Positions 7,901-15,422 of a DNA stretch of 30,589 nt are shown here, piece after piece; the stretch's first letter is position 1; each line of letters starts with the position of its first letter. The stretch lies in contig JAEZRM010000125.1 of the NCBI GenBank assembly GCA_023412805.1, positions 1 through 30,589 of the forward strand. Direction: 5' to 3'. The notes beneath the pieces were generated by a model. That model was not told the origin of the DNA. It worked only from the letters and a program-made list of their open reading frames with translations, and made no database searches. The stretch comes from Pseudomonadota bacterium (GTDB taxonomy: Bacteria > Pseudomonadota > Alphaproteobacteria > Rhizobiales > Hyphomicrobiaceae). A program made the translations under genes and the position numbers.

Positions 7901-8041
7901 AGTCATAAAGACGGGCGGGTCCGGGAGGGTGTTCCCTCCCGGCAGGGGCTCGGGGACTGGTCCCCGTCGCGCCGCCGGCGCGAGCAGGGCTCGCCACCCT
8001 GCACCCCCGCGCGGGAGGAACCCCCGCAGTCCCGCTTTTTT
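7901..8041. repeat. Head-to-head pair of structured repeat units between convergent genes
   Basis: Two copies of the family also found at 21234-21309 and 30445-30526, arranged head to head around a shared central hairpin CGCGCC-GCC-GGCGCG (7968-7982). The right unit reads plus: second stem GCAGGG/CCCTGC (7984-8002), third stem GCGGGA/TCCCGC, then T6 (8036-8041). The left unit reads minus: second stem CGGGGAC-CA-GTCCCCG, third stem CCGGGAGGG/CCCTCCCGG (7921-7942), then a short T-rich end. The plus unit lies behind the hydrolase stop and the minus unit behind the stop of the metallo-beta-lactamase-fold gene, so together they could terminate both transcripts. Confidence 0.8.
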
Positions 8042-8050
8042 GAAATTTTT

Positions 8051-8848
8051 CTACCCGATCCGCGGGGCGTCGAGCTTGTGGACCGTGCCGGCCGTCTCGG
8101 GCTTCCAGGCAGGATAGCGCTTCAGGATCAGCGGATCGTGCCCCGGTATGACGTTCTTGAGGCCACCGGCCATCTGCTCCAGGCGGTCGTAGCTCCTGAG
8201 CGTCGCTTCGACATCGACGCTGATGAAGAAGGGCTTCCGCTTCTCGATGTTCTCGTAGAAGTGCACGACGTCGGACGCGAGCATGACCGGCCCGTGGTCG
8301 GTCATCACGCGGATGGCCTGGATGCCCTTGCTGTGGCCAGGCATGTGATGAACGGTCACGCCCGGCGCGACCTCGCCGTCACCGTCATGGAACTGCACGC
8401 GGCCCGAGTAGACGCTTTTCACCATCTCGCAGACATGATCGACCGTAAAGGGATGCTGCATGGCGTGATCGCACATGCAGCGTCCCGTGGCATACGCCAT
8501 CTCGGATTCCTGCAGGTGGAAACGCGCCTTCGGAAAATGGTCGAGCGTGCCGGCGTGGTCGTAGTGGAGGTGCGTCACGATGCAGGTGTCGAGGTTCTCC
8601 GCGTCGATGCCGATGCGCTGAAGTGCCTCACGCGGCTCGAGATCGATCTTGCGACCGCGGGGCGCTGCCTCCTTATGGTCGAATCCGGTGTCGATCAGGA
8701 TCGTCCGGTTTTTATTGCGCAGCACGAACACGAAATAGTCGATGGGCATAGGTGCCGCATGATCGTCCGGATGCAGGAAGTTGTCGGCGCGGGTGCGGTT
8801 CGTCATGGCGCCGTACTTCACGGCCAGAATCTCATAGGTCTCGGACAT
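8051..8848 (-). CDS. Metallo-beta-lactamase-fold hydrolase, N-acyl homoserine lactonase-like
   Basis: A 265-residue cytoplasmic protein of the metallo-beta-lactamase superfamily. The dinuclear zinc motif HLHYDH (93-98) is complete, with further ligands His172 (MPGHSKG), Asp193 (LASDVVHFY) and His237 (IPGHDP). The spacing, the HLHYDHAGTLDHFPKA segment, the ILIDTG strand and the E/Y-containing substrate side (QESEMAYA) resemble the AttM/AiiA group of N-acyl homoserine lactonases, which open quorum-sensing lactones. Other lactones are possible substrates. ATG 8848 is chosen for its GGAGGAG ribosome site. The gene diverges from malonyl-CoA decarboxylase and converges on the epoxide hydrolase-like gene across the repeat pair. 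No luxI/luxR genes are in the window. Confidence 0.85.
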   Translation of the reverse strand: MSETYEILAVKYGAMTNRTRADNFLHPDDHAAPMPIDYFVFVLRNKNRTILIDTGFDHKEAAPRGRKIDLEPREALQRIGIDAENLDTCIVTHLHYDHAGTLDHFPKARFHLQESEMAYATGRCMCDHAMQHPFTVDHVCEMVKSVYSGRVQFHDGDGEVAPGVTVHHMPGHSKGIQAIRVMTDHGPVMLASDVVHFYENIEKRKPFFISVDVEATLRSYDRLEQMAGGLKNVIPGHDPLILKRYPAWKPETAGTVHKLDAPRIG

Positions 8849-9015
8849 CGCGACTCCTCCATCTGGGGCGGTTTCTGCTTGGGCGGCAGAATGGCGTGCC
8901 GATGGGCGGCCGTCGAGAAAAACTGCCATGCAGAGTCATGGAACCGCAATGCGCCTTGGGGCATAATCGAGTGAAGCTCGATCCGCTGCCGGATCAAACC
9001 AATGAGGTGGCCCGC

Positions 9016-10470
9016 GTGCCCGTCAATGTCTCGTTCCTGCAGGAACTGCTCACCACCGTCGCCGAGCAGGGCCGCCAGTATCTGCCGCGCGCACTCCTCG
9101 GCAATGGTCCCGACGAGGACATCACCGCGCTCTCGGCGGCTCTCATGTCCGGGCGCGGCGAAGCCTCTGGCGTTGCCATTGCACGGCGCATTCTCGACGA
9201 TTACCGCAAGCTCGACGCGGACCATCGCCGCACGTTCTTCCGCTATCTTGTCGAGCACATCCGGCCCAACGAGCGCGAGGTGGAGCAGGCCGCCTCGGCC
9301 TATGTCGCCGCTCCCGGCGAGGCGACGCTGAAGACGCTCCAGCACGCCGTCGAGAGCCCACGCCAGGAATTTTTCCGCCGGCTTAACCTCGCGCCCGGCG
9401 CCACCGCCGAGATCGTCGCCATGCGCCGCGATCTCCTGCGCCTGCCGAAGTCCGAACCATCGCTCGGCGCGCTCGACACCGACCTCATGCATCTCTTGCA
9501 CTCGTGGTTCAACCGCGGCTTCCTAGTGCTGAAGCGCATCGACTGGCAGACGCCGGCCGCCATTCTCGAAAAGCTCATCCAATACGAGGCCGTGCACGAG
9601 ATCAAGGGCTTCGACGATCTGCGCCGTCGCCTCGATCCGGCCGATCGTCGCTGCTTCGGCTTCTTCCATCCCTCGCTCGTCGATGAGCCGCTGATCTTCG
9701 TCGAAGTCGCACTCATGAGCGACATTCCGGCGAACATCCATTCCGTGCTCGGCGAAGCGCGCAAGAACGGCAATGACACGCCGCCACCGACAACGGCCGT
9801 CTTCTACTCGATATCGAACTGCCAGGAAGGCCTGAAGGGCATTTCCTTCGGCAACTTCCTCATCAAGCAGGTCGTCGAGGATCTCGCGCGCGAGCAGCCG
9901 CAACTCAAGACCTTCGTCACGCTCTCGCCTGTGCCGACTTTTGCCCGCTGGCTCGACCGTATCATGGCCGACGACCAGGAAGGTGTTGTGACGGAGGCGG
10001 ATCGCGAGGTGCTGCAGACGCTCCGCAATCCGGGGTGGATCGAGGACGAGGAAGAGGGCGAGGCTCTGCGCGCCTCGCTGCTGGCGCTTGCAGCGCACTA
10101 CTTCCTCGTGGCCAAGGCGGCCGACGGGCGTCCAGTTGATCCGGTCGCGCGCTTTCATCTCGGCAATGGTGCCCGTCTCGAGCGCATCAACTGGCTCGGC
10201 GACGTCTCGGAGAAGGGTCTGCGCGAGGCGCACGGCCTCATGGTGAACTACCGCTACGACCTCAAGGAGATCGAGCGCAATCACGAGGCCTACGCGAATG
10301 AGGGCGAGGTCGCGGCTTCACGCGCCGTGCGCCAGCTCGCACGGCCTCCCGCCAAAGCCAAGCCGAAGCTCCCGACGCCGAAGGCCCTCCTCCAGCTCCC
10401 GCTTCGCGACCGGTCAACCGAGCCGGCAGCAGAGGTGAAGACGCGGAGCGGCGAGGAAAAGGAAAGCTGA
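9016..10470 (+). CDS. Malonyl-CoA decarboxylase
   Basis: Decarboxylates malonyl-CoA to acetyl-CoA and CO2. The N-terminal helical region (about 1-200) precedes the acetyltransferase-like catalytic domain. Signatures are RRCFGFFHPSLVDEPLIFVEVAL, the catalytic-serine stretch AVFYSISNCQEGLKGISFGN (Ser265 or Ser267), LKTFVTLSPVPTFARWL, and the catalytic His381 in ARFHLGNGARLERINW. The C-terminal 50 residues are Pro/Lys/Ala-rich, likely disordered, and beyond the conserved domain. The start is uncertain. GTG 9016 is chosen for GAGG at 9004-9007 and because homologues begin just before the FLQEL helix. GTG 8971 and ATG 8938 are alternatives. No matB, matC or malonate regulator is adjacent. It converges on nrsF with 3 bases between stops. 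Confidence 0.92.
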   Translation: MPVNVSFLQELLTTVAEQGRQYLPRALLGNGPDEDITALSAALMSGRGEASGVAIARRILDDYRKLDADHRRTFFRYLVEHIRPNEREVEQAASAYVAAPGEATLKTLQHAVESPRQEFFRRLNLAPGATAEIVAMRRDLLRLPKSEPSLGALDTDLMHLLHSWFNRGFLVLKRIDWQTPAAILEKLIQYEAVHEIKGFDDLRRRLDPADRRCFGFFHPSLVDEPLIFVEVALMSDIPANIHSVLGEARKNGNDTPPPTTAVFYSISNCQEGLKGISFGNFLIKQVVEDLAREQPQLKTFVTLSPVPTFARWLDRIMADDQEGVVTEADREVLQTLRNPGWIEDEEEGEALRASLLALAAHYFLVAKAADGRPVDPVARFHLGNGARLERINWLGDVSEKGLREAHGLMVNYRYDLKEIERNHEAYANEGEVAASRAVRQLARPPAKAKPKLPTPKALLQLPLRDRSTEPAAEVKTRSGEEKES

Positions 10471-10473
10471 GAT

Positions 10474-11121
10474 CTACCACCGCAGCGCAAATCGTCCGAG
10501 CAGCGCACCGGCCACCGCCGGGATCGCTATGCCGATCCCGTACCAGATCAGAACGAACGGCAGCGCCGTCTCTCCGCACGACCATGCGTAGACGAAGGCG
10601 GCCGTGGCACCGGCCGTCAGGCCGGCCGCCGCACCAGCGAGCGTGAGCCGTGTCGGTGCCATCCGGCGCAGGACGCCGAGCGTAATCGCCATCACCGGCA
10701 CCGCCAGCAGCGCAATGAGCCACGGACACGTCGCCGCCGTCGTGCCCATGATCACGCGGCCGTAGGTATCCAGCGGCACATGCCAGAGCTCGGCTGATGC
10801 GAGGCCCGCCATGACCGCCAGAACGAGCCCCATGCCGATCCACGTGTTTCTTGCGACCCGGACATCCGGACGCGCGAGACGCAGCGCCGCTGCAAGGCCG
10901 AGCGCCACAAGCACCGCCGGATAAGCAAGTTTCACCCAGAAAGCGAATGATGCGATTGCGTTCGCCATGTCCGGCCGCAGCCCCCATAGCGTCAGCACCA
11001 CCGCCGCAGCAATCGCGGCACCGATGACGACGCCACGCACCACACGTCGCGCGACGAACCCCTTGGGCGTCGCACTCAAGTCGCCGGAGAGCTGGTCGAT
11101 GAGCTCGGGCGTCGTGGTCAC
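10474..11121 (-). CDS. nrsF: NrsF-type membrane anti-sigma factor (DUF1109)
   Basis: A 215-residue polytopic protein with about six transmembrane helices and a cytoplasmic N-terminal stretch (about 1-28). It belongs to the DUF1109/NrsF family, which in Caulobacter holds the ECF sigma factor SigF at the membrane until metal or oxidant stress. The two conserved cysteines of the family are visible as Cys132 (ATCPW) and Cys182 (WSCGE), close to the positions implicated in sensing in the Caulobacter protein. Its ATG overlaps the sigma factor stop by 4 bases (ATGA), the usual coupling of a sigma factor to its inhibitor. The conserved cysteines and the coupled partner make this assignment firm. The inducing signal is inferred from the family only. 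Confidence 0.92.
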   Translation of the reverse strand: MTTTPELIDQLSGDLSATPKGFVARRVVRGVVIGAAIAAAVVLTLWGLRPDMANAIASFAFWVKLAYPAVLVALGLAAALRLARPDVRVARNTWIGMGLVLAVMAGLASAELWHVPLDTYGRVIMGTTAATCPWLIALLAVPVMAITLGVLRRMAPTRLTLAGAAAGLTAGATAAFVYAWSCGETALPFVLIWYGIGIAIPAVAGALLGRFALRW

Positions 11122-11702
11122 GGCGTGTCGGTCCCCTTGAATCGCTGTGCCAGAAATTTCATGCCGCGGTGAATGGCGATCTTCACGGCAGATTCCGAGA
11201 CCCCATGCTGCGACGAGACCTCGGCGATGGAACGGCCGTCGATTTTGACGGCGCGGATGTACTGGCTCGTACGCTCGGGCAATTCCCCGAGCACCTGCTC
11301 CACGTCGAGGCGCGCAGCGCTCGGCTCAAGCATATCGCTTACGAATGCTAGTTCGTCGCCATCCTCGATCGGGATACTCGCTCTGATCTTTTTTCGCCGG
11401 AGATGGTCAATGAGCTTGTAGCGCGCAATGGCGTGCAGCCACGCCGTGAAGGGACGGCTGCTGTCATATGTGACGCGCCGCTGATGCACGGCGAGCAAGG
11501 TCTCCTGCACAAGATCCTCGACATCCGCGCTCTCGCGACTGAGCCGGCGGGCGAAGTACACGCGCAGTCGATCTGCGACATCCGCGAGCAGCCGGCGATA
11601 GGAAGGTTCATCGCCAGCCAGCGCACTGATCATCAAGGATCTCAGGCGTTCCTCGACCTGCTGCAGGGCTGGAGTGCTCCAAACTTTGCTCGGTGTTCGC
11701 AT
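11118..11702 (-). CDS. sigF: ECF RNA polymerase sigma factor, SigF (ECF16-like)
   Basis: A 194-residue ECF sigma factor. Region sigma-2 (about 34-104) contains DVEDLVQETLLAVHQRR and the promoter-melting FTAWLHAIARYKLIDHLRRKK. Region sigma-4 (about 132-188) contains LPERTSQYIRAVKIDGRSIAEVSSQHGVSESAVKIAIHRG, the -35-binding helix-turn-helix. It is translationally coupled to the NrsF-type anti-sigma gene, as in Caulobacter SigF-NrsF. The start is uncertain. ATG 11702 is used, a TTG at 11720 is six codons upstream, and neither has a clear ribosome site. Its upstream strand lacks the GTAACC-N16-CGAA motif seen for the divergent gene, so direct autoregulation is not evident. Confidence 0.92.
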   Translation of the reverse strand: MRTPSKVWSTPALQQVEERLRSLMISALAGDEPSYRRLLADVADRLRVYFARRLSRESADVEDLVQETLLAVHQRRVTYDSSRPFTAWLHAIARYKLIDHLRRKKIRASIPIEDGDELAFVSDMLEPSAARLDVEQVLGELPERTSQYIRAVKIDGRSIAEVSSQHGVSESAVKIAIHRGMKFLAQRFKGTDTP

Positions 11703-11773
11703 GCGAAATCGCACGGCCAAGGCGCTTATTCATCAAGGACGCACCCTCTGCCTATCACAACGCCGTGATGCCT

Positions 11774-11799
11774 GTAACCGCGCGGTGCGCCGCTGCGAA
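11774..11799 (+). promoter_or_regulatory. Candidate SigF-dependent promoter
   Basis: GTAACC (11774-11779), a 16-base spacer, then CGAA (11796-11799). This matches exactly the GTAACC-N16-CGAA consensus I recall for Caulobacter SigF promoters. It points rightwards to the MXKDX-repeat gene 63 bases away and lies in the spacer shared with sigF itself. With a cognate sigma factor next door, a chance match is unlikely. Confidence 0.75.
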
Positions 11800-11862
11800 T
11801 TCCCCTGCATCGCCGCGGCAGACTGCGGGCGATCGGATCATACCCGGGAGGACGCATCCGCC

Positions 11863-12102
11863 ATGAGCCACAGCATCATTCGCGCCACATTGATCGCCAC
11901 CGCACTGACGATGGGGGCAGTGTCCTCCGTGCAGGCGCAGGACTCCATGAAGAAGGACATGATGAAGTCCGATGCCATGAAGTCGGATGGGATGAAATCA
12001 GACGGCCCCAAGATGAAGAAATCGGAGGGCATGAAGGACGGTGCGATGAAGTCTGGCGACATGAAGTCCGGTGGCATGAAGCCGGGCGAGAAGATGAAAT
12101 AA
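11863..12102 (+). CDS. Secreted pentapeptide MXKDX-repeat protein
   Basis: A 79-residue protein with a Sec signal peptide (about 1-25, ending SVQA) and a mature part built almost entirely of M-K-[SD]-[DG]-x pentapeptides (about ten copies, residues 29-79). Nearly every mature residue is Met, Lys, Ser, Asp or Gly, and there are about 15 methionines. This matches the small bacterial MXKDX-repeat family, whose function is unknown. A Met-rich periplasmic peptide next to MsrP, which repairs oxidised periplasmic methionine, could be an oxidant sink, a copper binder or an MsrP substrate, but this is inference. GGGAGG lies at 11846-11851, before ATG 11863. The candidate SigF promoter lies directly upstream. 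Confidence 0.9.
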   Translation: MSHSIIRATLIATALTMGAVSSVQAQDSMKKDMMKSDAMKSDGMKSDGPKMKKSEGMKDGAMKSGDMKSGGMKPGEKMK

Positions 12103-12126
12103 CGCTCGCGCGCTATAGCGCTGGCC

Positions 12127-12177
12127 CGGGGGACGGCGGGTTGTTCGCGCCACAGCACACGAATACTCCGTCCCCCG
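12127..12177 (+). other. Inverted repeat between the MXKDX gene and msrP
   Basis: CGGGGGACGG (12127-12136) is perfectly complementary to CCGTCCCCCG (12168-12177) across a 31-base loop. It lies in the 179-base gap between the MXKDX gene and msrP. It has no following T-tract. It could attenuate read-through or protect the short upstream mRNA end, giving different levels of the two proteins from one promoter. Confidence 0.45.
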
Positions 12178-12281
12178 CTGCAAACGGCGATTCGATTGAG
12201 CGTTATGCCCCAGTCCGGCCCTTCACGAAGCCGCCGAGCCACCTTATTCATCTACAATGACCTCGAAGGAGGAGACCGGCC

Positions 12282-13244
12282 ATGCTGATCCGAAAGCCAA
12301 CTGACATCCGCCCGTCTGAAATCACGGATCGATCCACCTATTTGGGGCGGCGCGAATTCATGCTCGGCGCAGCCGCATTCGGTGCCGCTGCCGCACTTCC
12401 GTTTGACGCGATCGGCGCGCCACTCTCGGCTATGAAGAGCCCCCTCTCCACGGATGAGAGCCCGACACCGCTGAAGGACGTAACCACCTACAACAACTTC
12501 TACGAGTTCGGCACCGACAAGGGCGATCCGTCCAAGAACGCGCATACGCTGACGACGAAGCCGTGGAAGGTGAAGGTCGACGGCCTCGTCGACAAGCCAG
12601 CCGACTACGATCTCGACGACCTGATCAAGGACATCGCGCTCGAGGAGCGCATCTATCGCATGCGCTGCGTCGAGGGCTGGTCCATGGTCATCCCATGGGT
12701 CGGCGTACCGCTGGCGAGCGTGCTCTCGCGGGTCTCGCCGCAAGGCAGCGCCAAATATGTTGCCTTCGAGACGCTCGTGCGTCCGGAGGAAATGCCGGGC
12801 CAGAAGGGGTTCTTCCAGGCCATGAAGTGGCCGTATGTGGAGGGCCTGCGCCTCGACGAGGCCATGCATCCGTTGACGATCCTCGCCGTCGGGCTCTACG
12901 GCGAGAAGCTCCCCAATCAGAACGGCGCGCCCATACGCCTCGTCGTTCCCTGGAAGTACGGCTTCAAGAGCATCAAGTCGGTCGTGCGCATGACGCTCAC
13001 CGACAAGCAGCCGATCACGTCCTGGAGTCGCGAGAACCCACGCGAGTACGGTTTCTATTCGAACGTCAATCCGGCCGTCGACCATCCGCGCTGGAGCCAG
13101 GCTACCGAGCGGCGCATAGGCGGCGATCAGGGCGGCAGCTTCGGCGGCCTTTTCGCCAAGCGCCACCCGACGCTCCTTTTCAACGGCTATGCCGAGCAGG
13201 TCGCGGGCCTCTATACCGGCCTGGACCTCAAGGCGAACTACTGA
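12282..13244 (+). CDS. msrP: Protein-methionine-sulfoxide reductase catalytic subunit MsrP
   Basis: Periplasmic molybdopterin enzyme (formerly YedY) that reduces methionine sulfoxide in envelope proteins. The 320-residue precursor carries a Tat signal (GRREFMLGAAAFGAAAA, twin Arg at 23-24) for export of the folded cofactor-loaded enzyme. Cys129 in YRMRCVEGWSMVIPW is the molybdenum ligand. The rest of the sulfite-oxidase fold is complete (MKWPYVEGLRLDEAMHPL, GAPIRLVVPWKYGFKSIKSV) and the length is normal. A strong AGGAGGAG ribosome site precedes ATG 12282. msrQ starts 2 bases after its stop. No separate GTAACC-type promoter lies directly upstream, so expression from the SigF-type promoter ahead of the MXKDX gene is likely. 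Confidence 0.96.
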   Translation: MLIRKPTDIRPSEITDRSTYLGRREFMLGAAAFGAAAALPFDAIGAPLSAMKSPLSTDESPTPLKDVTTYNNFYEFGTDKGDPSKNAHTLTTKPWKVKVDGLVDKPADYDLDDLIKDIALEERIYRMRCVEGWSMVIPWVGVPLASVLSRVSPQGSAKYVAFETLVRPEEMPGQKGFFQAMKWPYVEGLRLDEAMHPLTILAVGLYGEKLPNQNGAPIRLVVPWKYGFKSIKSVVRMTLTDKQPITSWSRENPREYGFYSNVNPAVDHPRWSQATERRIGGDQGGSFGGLFAKRHPTLLFNGYAEQVAGLYTGLDLKANY

Positions 13245-13246
13245 GA

Positions 13247-13885
13247 ATGGCTGCGCGATCCGGACAAAGGAGCACCCTCTCGCGCCTGCTCCTCGGCGCC
13301 GATCCCGCACGCCGCGCGCTCTATATCTCCGGCATGACGCCCGCCGTTCTCTACTTCTATTGGGGTTTGACCAATCAGCTCGGCGCCGATCCTCAGAATG
13401 TGCTGGAACGCGCACTCGGTCTTTGGGCTTTGCGCTTTCTGATTGCGAGCCTCGCCATCACGCCCCTGCGGCAGCTTGGCGGGCCCAGCCTCTATCGCTT
13501 TCGCCGGGCCTTGGGGCTGCTCGCCTTCTACTACGCGGTGCTGCATCTCGCCGTCTACATGGTGCTCGACAAAGGGCTCGACCTCCCCTCGATCGTCGCC
13601 GACATCATCAAGCGGCCCTATATCACGGTCGGGATGCTGGCCTTCGTCATTCTCATCCCTCTCGCAGTGACGTCGAATGCGGCGATGATCCGCCGCCTCG
13701 GCGCGAACTGGCGCAAGTTGCATCGCCTTGCGTACGTGGCGGCGGCTGCCGCGGCGCTCCATTTCATCATGCTCGTGAAGGTCTGGCCGGGAGAGCCGCT
13801 CATCTACGCGGGCCTCGTCGCCGCGCTCCTGCTCTTCCGCCTCGCCAACTCCCTGCGCCCACGGACACGACCTGCACGATCCTAG
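13247..13885 (+). CDS. msrQ: Haem-binding membrane subunit MsrQ
   Basis: A 212-residue ferric-reductase-like membrane protein with about six transmembrane helices that passes electrons from the quinone pool or flavin reductases to MsrP. Likely b-haem ligands are His100 (AVLHLAVY), His159 (WRKLHRLAY) and His172 (AALHFIM), matching the family pattern. ATG 13247 starts 2 bases after the msrP stop, so translational coupling is likely. The length is typical. Confidence 0.94.
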   Translation: MAARSGQRSTLSRLLLGADPARRALYISGMTPAVLYFYWGLTNQLGADPQNVLERALGLWALRFLIASLAITPLRQLGGPSLYRFRRALGLLAFYYAVLHLAVYMVLDKGLDLPSIVADIIKRPYITVGMLAFVILIPLAVTSNAAMIRRLGANWRKLHRLAYVAAAAAALHFIMLVKVWPGEPLIYAGLVAALLLFRLANSLRPRTRPARS

Positions 13886-14004
13886 GCACCGCAGAAACAG
13901 GGAACCTCCTGCGCCGCGGCCGGGTTATCAGGTAGGCGGCCAGACATGTTCCTGTCCCGTAGCTCGCCTTAAACCATGACTATTGAGCTACTCGAGCCTG
14001 AAGC

Positions 14005-15228
14005 ATGTTTGACGAGAGAAGGCGTTTTCGCCGCGATCTGCGGGTGGATTTCCTTCGCGGCATCGCCCTTCTGACGATCTTCATCGATCACGTCCCCTAC
14101 AATCGTTGGGCTGCCGTCACGCAGCAGAACTTCGGTTTCTCCGATGCGGCCGAGACGTTCGTCGCCTTGGCCGGCTACTCGGCCGTGCTCGCTTATGGGC
14201 GATATCTCGACAAGCCCTCTCCGGCTGAAGGCGTGCGCAAGATCGCCAACCGCATCGGTATCATCTACGCCTACCACTTGGGTACATTGCTGCTCATCGC
14301 GGCCATGCTGCTGTTGCTGACGCGCATCTCAGGCGATATGCGGCTCGTCGAACTGCTGAAGTTCGAATCGCTCCTTTCCGGCGACCCCGCGGCTGCAGCG
14401 GGTGCTGCGATGCTTCTCAATCAGCCGACGTTCTTCGACATTCTGCCCCTCTACGTGGTCCTGCTCGCGCTGTTTCCAGCCTTGTACCTCGTGTTGCGAC
14501 AAAGCATTCCCTTCGGCCTTGCCCTGTCGGCAGTGCCCTGGGCGCTCACTCAGTTCATTCCGTTCAACCTGCCGACGCTTTCTGGTGAGGCATGGCACTT
14601 CAACCCATTCGCCTGGCAATTTCTCATGGCTTTGGGCATGGCCGCGGCGATCAAGGTGAAGCGCAATGGGCTGCAGCCCTCGCCCGTACTGATCGCCCTC
14701 TCTACGCTGGTCCTCGTGGTTTCCTTCATCCTGCGCGCACCATGGGCACGGTGGCCTCTGCACATGGGCACTGCGCCGATCCCTCTGGAACCGTACGGCG
14801 ACCTAATGCTCAAGACGACCCTGGGTCCGGCGCGCCTCCTCCATTTCATCGCCTTCGGATACTTGCTCCTCGTGCTGCTGCCGCCACGAGCCTCATGGCT
14901 CAAGACAGGCCTCGCGCGCACGATCGCCGACGCGGGCAGAAACTCGCTCGAAGTCTTCTGCCTCGGGGTCATTCTCTCCGTGATGGGCGGCGCCATCGTC
15001 ATTGCCGCAGGCCATGACGCCACGGCCGAAAGCTGGGTCACGGCAATTGGCGTCGCGGTATTGCTGATCTTCGGCACTGCCCTTGCGCGTGAGGTGCGCG
15101 CCAAGAAGAGGGCGCGGCAGAGGCTGTCCGGCGCCCCCAAACCAACCATCGCGCCGCCGCGGGAGTATCGCGAGCCGGATGATCCTGCACCGCACGGCTC
15201 GCGGCCGAGCTCGCGGCAAGCGCACTGA
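14005..15228 (+). CDS. OpgC-family membrane protein
   Basis: A 407-residue polytopic inner-membrane protein with about ten hydrophobic segments. The N-terminal DLRVDFLRGIALLTIFIDHV and FGFSDAAETFVALAGYSAVLAYG are the hallmarks of the OpgC family, membrane acyltransferase-like proteins that add succinyl groups to osmoregulated periplasmic glucans. The Asp/Arg pair of the first segment (VDFLRG) and the Glu of DAAETF are conserved. The last 45 residues are a Pro/Arg-rich cytoplasmic tail without homology that I recognise. No opgG/opgH or ndvB-like glucan synthase is in the window, so the glucan substrate is not shown. ATG 14005 directly precedes the conserved region. Confidence 0.85.
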   Translation: MFDERRRFRRDLRVDFLRGIALLTIFIDHVPYNRWAAVTQQNFGFSDAAETFVALAGYSAVLAYGRYLDKPSPAEGVRKIANRIGIIYAYHLGTLLLIAAMLLLLTRISGDMRLVELLKFESLLSGDPAAAAGAAMLLNQPTFFDILPLYVVLLALFPALYLVLRQSIPFGLALSAVPWALTQFIPFNLPTLSGEAWHFNPFAWQFLMALGMAAAIKVKRNGLQPSPVLIALSTLVLVVSFILRAPWARWPLHMGTAPIPLEPYGDLMLKTTLGPARLLHFIAFGYLLLVLLPPRASWLKTGLARTIADAGRNSLEVFCLGVILSVMGGAIVIAAGHDATAESWVTAIGVAVLLIFGTALAREVRAKKRARQRLSGAPKPTIAPPREYREPDDPAPHGSRPSSRQAH

Positions 15229-15328
15229 TCGGCGCGGCGCGTTCCAGAAGGCAAAGCTGAGCGTGCTGCGCTGCACTAAACGCATCGAGGAGCGCATCTC
15301 CGGTGCGAATTCTTATCGACAGGTACTC

Positions 15329-15340
15329 CGTAAATTTACG
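15329..15340. promoter_or_regulatory. AT-rich 12-bp palindrome upstream of nhaD
   Basis: CGTAAATTTACG is a perfect palindrome about 85 bases upstream of the nhaD start. A related half, CGTAAAATTT, recurs at 15400-15409, just before the ribosome site. The pair could form an operator for a pH- or salt-responsive regulator. The evidence is symmetry and position only. The rest of the 15229-15422 spacer shows nothing I can name. Confidence 0.35.
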
Positions 15341-15422
15341 TACACTGCGCTCTTGCAGAGAGGGCCCAATATCAACCATGATGGTGGGTCAAAAAATCAC
15401 GTAAAATTTCCTGGGAGGCGGG

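Noticed and set aside
11941..12099. Apparent short DNA tandem repeat
   Set aside because: It is explained by the pentapeptide repeats of the MXKDX protein. The DNA units vary at synonymous positions, so it is not a separate satellite.
12480..12505. Second GTAACC match inside msrP
   Set aside because: The sequence 16 bases downstream is ACGA, not CGAA, and the match lies within coding sequence, so it is most likely chance.
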